NCBI RefSeq assembly: GCF_052072235.1
Contig: NZ_CM125436.1
Location: 2,846,001-2,910,000, forward strand
Direction of reading: 5' to 3'
DNA: 64,000 bases
DNA from: Brevibacillus_D fluminis_A
GTDB lineage: Bacteria > Bacillota > Bacilli > Brevibacillales > Brevibacillaceae
The notes below the pieces were generated by a model. It saw nothing but the letters and a program-made list of their open reading frames with translations, searched no databases and was not told the origin of the DNA. The stretch's first letter is position 1, and each line of letters begins with the position of its first letter. Shown here piece after piece: positions 59,541 to 64,000 of this stretch. Both the position numbers and the translations under genes were made by a program.

Positions 59541-60191
59541 TCATCTTTTCTGTATGGGACTTTGATCCGCTGGCCCCGGATGCGCTTTGGCATAATCGAC
59601 GGCATGGCCGATGAGCGCCGCCGCATCTTCTTGCGTGAGCGCGTCTTTCGGATGGAGTTTGCCGTCTTTGTCAACGGTTGCAATGCCGAGCGCGATTGCG
59701 CGCTGGATCGTGCCTTGGTAGCGCGGGTCGACCTGGTCCTGATCGGAGAAATCTTTTGGCACGATGTTGATCATCGGCAAGTTGCTGTGTTGTTCCAGGG
59801 CCAGCATCAGCTGATGGATGAACACTTCCTTTGTCCAGACCTGGTCGGGCTGAAGGTCTGCCGGCAGGTCGAATCCGTTATGGGCCGCGACGATCAAATC
59901 AGTTGCGTACCACGCATCGTTCTTCGCCAGCGCGAAATAATCGGTCGCCTCCGGTTTTTTGAAAAAGGCGATGCCTGCAAGCGACAGTTTCAGTCCATCG
60001 ACAATGAGGTGAATCCCTTGTGCGGCTGTCAGCGTCGCTTGGGCTGGCTGCACGAAAGGTACGTTGTTGTTTTGTTTGCCCGGAGTTGCTCCCGGCTGTC
60101 CTGAATTGGTCGCTGCATGGCTAAAGCCGGAAAAAGAGAGGGCAAGCAAAGTTACCGTCATGCCAGCCAGCAGCGTGCGCGTTGCTTTCAT
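59541..60191 (-). CDS. Secreted protein with S-layer-homology-like segments
   Basis: A 216-residue protein with a signal peptide (1-26, SHAA). Residues about 55-195 look like two or three degenerate SLH-type repeats (GIHLIVDGLKLSLAGIAFFKK, WTKEVFIHQLMLALEQH, GTIQRAIALGIATVDKDGKLHPKDALTQEDAAALI). SLH domains hold proteins to wall polymers. The assignment is moderate because the repeats are weak. GAGGTG lies 7 bases before the ATG. It is divergent in role from its neighbours and probably a single-gene transcript. Confidence 0.7.
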   Translation of the reverse strand: MKATRTLLAGMTVTLLALSFSGFSHAATNSGQPGATPGKQNNNVPFVQPAQATLTAAQGIHLIVDGLKLSLAGIAFFKKPEATDYFALAKNDAWYATDLIVAAHNGFDLPADLQPDQVWTKEVFIHQLMLALEQHSNLPMINIVPKDFSDQDQVDPRYQGTIQRAIALGIATVDKDGKLHPKDALTQEDAAALIGHAVDYAKAHPGPADQSPIQKR

Positions 60192-60369
60192 CGTCGATCA
60201 CCTCGTCAAGTAATAGGAACGTTCCTCCTATTGGACGTGGCTTCCTGTTATTTGTTTCCTGTCTTGCCCGCGATTTCTTTTTTTCAACCAACAAAAACCG
60301 CGCGGCTCCGGCGTATTCGTTAAAATCCGGAAGCGTTGTCACTGCGAATTGGCGGATCTGATCGAGGTA

Positions 60370-62403
60370 TTACTGGTCTTCTGGCAAAATGTCGATGGTG
60401 AGCCCCTCCACGTATTTGCGATTCATCAGCTTTCGTTTTTTGCGGTTTTCTTTTGTATCGAACACAATGTCAAAATCGTAGTTCGCAGGATAAAGCTGCT
60501 GGCTCTCGACACGCAGCTCAAGCCGCTTTTTATGGATCGTGCATTTTTGCTTTTGGATGATGACGCCGATGTTGCCTTTCGCATCCTCCGTCCGGTACAC
60601 GATGCCGATTTTGTCCAAATAGCCGATGTAGACGCAATCACCCAAGGCAAATGGGCGATCGCGTTTGCTTTCGCGAAAGGTCTTCGGTTGCGCAACGGTG
60701 CCTGCTGACTCTTGTGAAGGCGGTGAATTTGTTGTGATTCCTGTTTCGATCGTTGTCTCTGCTGTCACCTTGTCTTCATCTGCACCGATGGATTCGCTTG
60801 TTCCTCCCTCTTCGCCATGAACGCGATCGCGCATCGTCAAGCTTTCGCTCCTCGTATCCGTGCTGCCTGGACTCGTTCCCTGGCTACCGGTAAGTTCTCT
60901 GGAACGTTCAATGATGGCTGTTGGCAGCCCCAGCTTCAGCGCAATCGAAAACGCATAGCTCTGCCCGGCCTCCCCAATCCGCAGCCGGTACAGCGGCACA
61001 AGCGTGTCGGCATCGAACTCCATCCGCGCGTTTTCGAAGCCGTCTGCCGCAGCGGCAAAATTTTTGATTTCGTTGAAATGGGTGGTCGCGATCGTCGTTG
61101 CCTGCCGGCGATGCAATTCTTCCAGGATTGCGATCGAAAGCCCCACTCCTTCTCCCGGGTCGGTCCCGGAGGCCATCTCATCGATCAGCACCAATGTCGA
61201 ACGATCCGTGATCTTCAAGATGTCAATAACGTTATGGATATGAGCGGAAAAGGTGCTCAGCGCATGCTCGATGCTTTGCCCGTCGCCGATGTCGACAGCG
61301 ATGTGATCGAAAAGCGCAAACATGCTCCCAGCCTGCACCGGCACCAGCAATCCGGATTGGACCATTGCGGTCAGCAAGCCGACCGTTTTGAGCGTGAGCG
61401 TTTTGCCCCCCGTATTCGGGCCGGTAATGATCAAGGATCGATAGCGATACCCGATTTCAACATGCAGCGGGACCATCTTTGTTTTCAGCAACGGATGCCG
61501 TGCATCGCGGAGCGAGATTTTTCCTTCCACGTTCAATTGCACGTTGGACCCGCCGATCGCCAAGGCGTATTTTGCTTTCGCGAAAAGAAAATCGTAGGTG
61601 GCGACCGTGTCGACGTTCACTTGCAGCTCATGGGCAAAATCGTCCACCAGCGCGGACAACTGGATCAGCACTTTTGTGACCTCCCGCTCCTCTTCCGCTC
61701 GCAACGCGTTCAGTTCAAACTGGAGCGCGCTCGCCTCGGTCGGCTCCATGTACACCGTTTGACCGCTTGCCGACTCATCGAGAACCGTTCCTGCGACCTG
61801 TTTCCGGTATTCTTTCTTGATCGGCAGCACATAGCGGCCATTGCGGGTGCTGACGACATTCTCCTGCATGATCGGGCGGTATTTGCCCATCAGCGAATCG
61901 AGCTTGGCTTTCAACCGTTCTTCAAAAACAACAATCCGTTTTCGCACCTTGAGCAATTCCTTGCTCGCCGTATCGACGACTTGCATATGGCGAATGCACT
62001 GTTCGATCTCGGCCTTCATTTTCAACAGCGGATACATGGAGGCAGCATAGGTGCTGACATGGGGAGCCACGCTCGCTTTGGCCGACATGTACTTCATCAG
62101 CTGCCCGCAGCTCGTCAAAAATTGCAGGATGTGGCTGAAATCTTTTTCGCTGAACACGTAACCGGTACCGAGCAGAGAGAGCATGTGCTCGATTCCTTCG
62201 AGCGATGGAATCGGAACGCTCGCACCGGTTTCAAGTAATCCTTTTGCCTCTGCCGTTTCGTCGAGCATCCTGCGCAGCAGCTTGGGCGAGGCGATCGGCT
62301 TCATTTGCTCGATCTGCCGTTTCCCTGCATAAGACACCGCATAGTCCAGAAGGTTTTCTTTCACTTTGTCGTACTCCAGACTTTTTAACGCTTTTTCGTT
62401 CAT
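60370..62403 (-). CDS. MutS2-like ATPase lacking the Smr endonuclease domain
   Basis: The product has 677 residues; full MutS2 has about 780. Residues 1-300 are the MutS2 lever and clamp regions, and residues about 305-520 the MutS ATPase with Walker A GPNTGGKT (about 325-332), LIDEMASGTDPGEG (Walker B) and ATTHFNEIKNFA. A low-complexity acidic insert (about 525-590) is followed by a KOW-like segment (FALGDCVYIGYLDKIGIVYR) and no Smr domain. MutS2 rescues collided ribosomes or suppresses recombination; a Smr-less paralogue may only bind and remodel. AAGGAGCG lies 10 bases before the ATG; a perfect terminator sits just upstream. Confidence 0.88.
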   Translation of the reverse strand: MNEKALKSLEYDKVKENLLDYAVSYAGKRQIEQMKPIASPKLLRRMLDETAEAKGLLETGASVPIPSLEGIEHMLSLLGTGYVFSEKDFSHILQFLTSCGQLMKYMSAKASVAPHVSTYAASMYPLLKMKAEIEQCIRHMQVVDTASKELLKVRKRIVVFEERLKAKLDSLMGKYRPIMQENVVSTRNGRYVLPIKKEYRKQVAGTVLDESASGQTVYMEPTEASALQFELNALRAEEEREVTKVLIQLSALVDDFAHELQVNVDTVATYDFLFAKAKYALAIGGSNVQLNVEGKISLRDARHPLLKTKMVPLHVEIGYRYRSLIITGPNTGGKTLTLKTVGLLTAMVQSGLLVPVQAGSMFALFDHIAVDIGDGQSIEHALSTFSAHIHNVIDILKITDRSTLVLIDEMASGTDPGEGVGLSIAILEELHRRQATTIATTHFNEIKNFAAAADGFENARMEFDADTLVPLYRLRIGEAGQSYAFSIALKLGLPTAIIERSRELTGSQGTSPGSTDTRSESLTMRDRVHGEEGGTSESIGADEDKVTAETTIETGITTNSPPSQESAGTVAQPKTFRESKRDRPFALGDCVYIGYLDKIGIVYRTEDAKGNIGVIIQKQKCTIHKKRLELRVESQQLYPANYDFDIVFDTKENRKKRKLMNRKYVEGLTIDILPEDQ

Positions 62404-62443
62404 GTGTTTGGTTCGCTCCTTTTTTGGTTATGGCTGTGGTGAA

Positions 62444-62485
62444 CAAAAAAAGGGCGGAGAATGAACGTTCGTCATTCTCCGCCCT
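62444..62485 (-). terminator. Perfect intrinsic terminator just upstream of the MutS2-like gene
   Basis: GGGCGGAGAATGA (62452-62464) pairs perfectly with TCATTCTCCGCCC (62472-62484) around a 7-base loop; the minus strand continues with seven T. Its end lies about 40 bases before the ATG at 62403, the position of a leader attenuator. Confidence 0.85.
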
Positions 62486-62640
62486 CGTATACCGACAGGT
62501 TGCCAAAAAACCTGTCATTCGTGCGCATACAACGCAGCACCTGTACCATGTTCGACAGGCTTGCGCTTTTGCGATACCTATAAAAGCAAAAATCCGCGCT
62601 GAACACAGCACGGATTGTGGACGCAATGATAGGTATATGT
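62486..62640 (-). ncRNA. Structured leader or small RNA, class unknown
   Basis: Read on the minus strand: stem ATACCTAT/ATAGGTAT (62629-62636 with 62574-62581) encloses hairpin AATCCGTGCTG/CAGCGCGGATT (62606-62616 with 62591-62601), where a G-U pair exists only on the minus strand. CCTGTC/GACAGG can form between 62554-62559 and 62511-62516, but the latter can instead pair, extended to 8 bp, with 62494-62501. These choices exclude each other, as in riboswitch or attenuator leaders. No T-box GGGTGG-ACCGCG, SAM, TPP, FMN or cobalamin signature was seen. Confidence 0.45.
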
Positions 62641-62667
62641 CACCTAAGGCATTGTATGAGATCCGTT

Positions 62668-62784
62668 GTTCTTAACTAATTCCAAGGCTTCAAATCACCC
62701 ATAACCAAATAAACGGTGCTCACAGAACACAGTTGACCAGGCGGTTGGTTGGAAGCCTCACTATGGAATTGATTAGTTAAGAAC
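62668..62784. repeat. 117-bp palindromic element with 13-bp perfect terminal inverted repeats
   Basis: GTTCTTAACTAAT (62668-62680) and ATTAGTTAAGAAC (62772-62784) are perfect inverted copies; the pairing continues inwards (TCC, AAGGCTTC with GAAGCCT, GGA) with two small insertions in the right arm. GATC occurs just outside both ends (62659-62662 and 62785-62788). It could be a small non-autonomous mobile element or a large RNA hairpin. Confidence 0.5.
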
Positions 62785-62895
62785 GATCACCGACATCAAA
62801 ATTCCTCCTCAGATGGGAATAAGAAGAATATAACCGAATCGCAGCGATGAAGTCAAGCGCGAATGTCAAGCCTTGCCATCCACAAATGTCCCCCT

Positions 62896-64000
62896 TCAGT
62901 TGGTGATGCTGGAGCGGATGATGTCCATTTTCAGCTGAAAACTGATTTTGGCCTGCTTGTACACTTTGCGCCACTGCTCCTTAGTCAAATCTTCCGTGCG
63001 AAGCTGTGCGCGGTACTGTTCGCCGAAACCGATTGGGTCCACTTCGTTTTTTTTCAGGAATGCGACGAGGGTATCCATTTCTTGTACCATTTTCTTCGAA
63101 ACGGCCTGATTAATCTCATCGAGCACTTCCTGGTTCTCCAAATTGAGTTTTTGATCAATCTCCGCCAAGCGCGTGCGGATATGGATGGACACCTGAAAAA
63201 CGGGCGGATTCGGCGAAATCAGCTTGGTTTCCGTCTTGCTGGAAAGCGTATCGAGCACGATCGGGATTTCCTTCAATTTTTGACCCCCCTGCTCTTTCTT
63301 GCCTTTTTCTCCCCCGAGTTTGGGGATGGACGCCTGGAACAGCCCTGTCCGAAATTGATCGCGGAGCAGCTTGATGTAGAACGTCTGCTGCGGTTTGACC
63401 CAGTCCACATACCGATCGTTCCGAAAAAGCGCAAGTCCTTTGACTTTGATGTCGTCCCCTTTCCGGACGATATAAGGCAGATAAGGATCGCTGCCTTCGC
63501 TATAGTAGGCGCGGAGAAACTCATGCAGCGTGGGGGACGGGAGCTGCTCCCCGCGTACATTTTTGAAGATGGTGTAATACAGGTACAATCCGATGTTTCC
63601 TTGTTCAGGAAACGATTCGCTGATGAAGTCATAGCTCTTCCCAGCCACCACGGCCAAGTAAGGCCGGCTGCCAACTTCTGTCCGGTCCAGCGCCTGGACA
63701 AAGGAGATCAATCCGTTTTTGGCCATCTCCTCTCCGTACAAGATTACGCGCAGCTGGCCCAGCCGCGGCTTACGGTCCAATTGCAAATCCATCTCGTTGA
63801 CGATGCCCCGCAATGTAATCCCTTTGCCCGAAACCACCTGGACTTTTTGTTTCGCCAAGGTGTTCACGACGGGAATCGACGCAGTGCCGCGGTATAATCC
63901 TTTGCCCAGCTGGTCAAAACCGATCACGGTGATGAGTCCCGTTTCATCCAGCACATGAGAAGGTTCGCAGCCGCAAAGCAATGCGAGAACGCACGTTATG
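62896..64000 (-). CDS. Ger(x)C-family spore germination lipoprotein, 5' end outside the window
   Basis: About 368 residues are visible; the frame stays open to the right edge. The lipoprotein signal end LALLCGC is seen, so only about 10-15 residues are missing. The GerC-type start (LDETGLITVIGFDQL), the middle (GQLRVILYGEEMAKNG and the EFLRAYYSEGSDPYLPYI segment) and the C-terminal helix region (VSKKMVQEMDTLVAFLKKNEVDPIGFGEQYRA) are all present. GerC subunits sit with GerA and GerB in the inner spore membrane and take part in nutrient sensing at germination. The gerA/gerB partners should lie outside the window. Confidence 0.93.
   Translation of the reverse strand, partial: ITCVLALLCGCEPSHVLDETGLITVIGFDQLGKGLYRGTASIPVVNTLAKQKVQVVSGKGITLRGIVNEMDLQLDRKPRLGQLRVILYGEEMAKNGLISFVQALDRTEVGSRPYLAVVAGKSYDFISESFPEQGNIGLYLYYTIFKNVRGEQLPSPTLHEFLRAYYSEGSDPYLPYIVRKGDDIKVKGLALFRNDRYVDWVKPQQTFYIKLLRDQFRTGLFQASIPKLGGEKGKKEQGGQKLKEIPIVLDTLSSKTETKLISPNPPVFQVSIHIRTRLAEIDQKLNLENQEVLDEINQAVSKKMVQEMDTLVAFLKKNEVDPIGFGEQYRAQLRTEDLTKEQWRKVYKQAKISFQLKMDIIRSSITN

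Noticed and set aside
60817..62238. 473-codon plus-strand open frame opposite the MutS2-like gene
   Set aside because: Antisense shadow with typical His/Gln/Arg-rich composition and no ribosome binding site.
62486..62660. 6S RNA or tmRNA
   Set aside because: The size is near that of 6S, but the single long rod with a central bubble cannot be drawn, and tmRNA ends and tag frame are missing.

Overview
The window looks like chromosomal DNA of an endospore-forming Firmicute (Bacillales, most like a Brevibacillus/Alicyclobacillaceae-type organism of moderate GC). The support is an alpha/beta-type small acid-soluble spore protein, a YjcZ-like sporulation peptide, a Ger(x)C spore germination lipoprotein, an LtaS-like lipoteichoic acid synthase, strong AAGGAGG ribosome binding sites, frequent GTG/TTG starts and Gram-positive lipoprotein signals. 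The genus is an inference; no rRNA or tRNA gene is present to fix it. No prophage, insertion sequence or CRISPR array was seen.

Layout. 1-8.1 kb: the end of a flavin oxidoreductase gene, a GNAT acetyltransferase, an MFS transporter, an LtaS-like enzyme, an AmmeMemoRadiSam-type LigB/AMMECR1 fusion, two tiny acidic proteins and an ion-transporter-like permease. 8.2-12.5 kb: an operon of MoxR/RavA ATPase, VWA/ViaA-like protein and a family 2 glycosyltransferase. 12.5-20.5 kb: a 5'-3' exonuclease, the spore protein with a folded leader, a two-component system, a Thr-rich secreted protein, YjcZ, an M23 peptidase, a small alarmone synthetase, a D,D-carboxypeptidase and DoxX. 20.5-26.4 kb: a complete fructose PTS operon, fruR-fruK-fruA-ptsH-ptsI, in which the general PTS proteins sit behind the fructose genes. 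26.6-31 kb: a cold shock protein, a PadR-like regulator, a HAD nucleotidase and a gene-poor stretch of about 1.4 kb.

31-41 kb is visibly more AT-rich. It holds a DUF3231 protein, a ba3-type terminal oxidase (subunits I, II and a 35-residue IIa), a globin-coupled chemoreceptor with a C-terminal zinc-binding CZB domain, a membrane diguanylate cyclase and a second chemoreceptor. This is plausibly an oxygen-respiration and oxygen-sensing neighbourhood. The oxidase and the globin chemoreceptor are divergent, and each is preceded by an orphan terminator-like hairpin. 41-42.4 kb holds a compact RNA ligase and the remnant of an end-healing kinase-HD protein that has lost its P-loop, followed by a truncated haemoglobin gene.

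43-57 kb is metabolic: an Asp/Glu/hydantoin racemase-like protein, a DUF4328 membrane protein, a Lon-domain protease, a BAAT fragment, an ornithine cyclodeaminase-like gene paired with a gamma-glutamyltransferase-like gene of altered active site, a NarL-type two-component pair, and an operon of M32 carboxypeptidase, DUF885 peptidase-like protein and oligopeptide-binding lipoprotein. 57-64 kb: NagZ, a Crp-like regulator, a secreted SLH-like protein, a Smr-less MutS2 paralogue whose start lies just behind a perfect intrinsic terminator and a structured leader, and the 3' part of a gerC-type gene. Most promising for novelty are the structured leaders near 62.45-62.79 kb, 34.77-35.09 kb and 13.53-13.60 kb, and the decayed RNA-repair pair.
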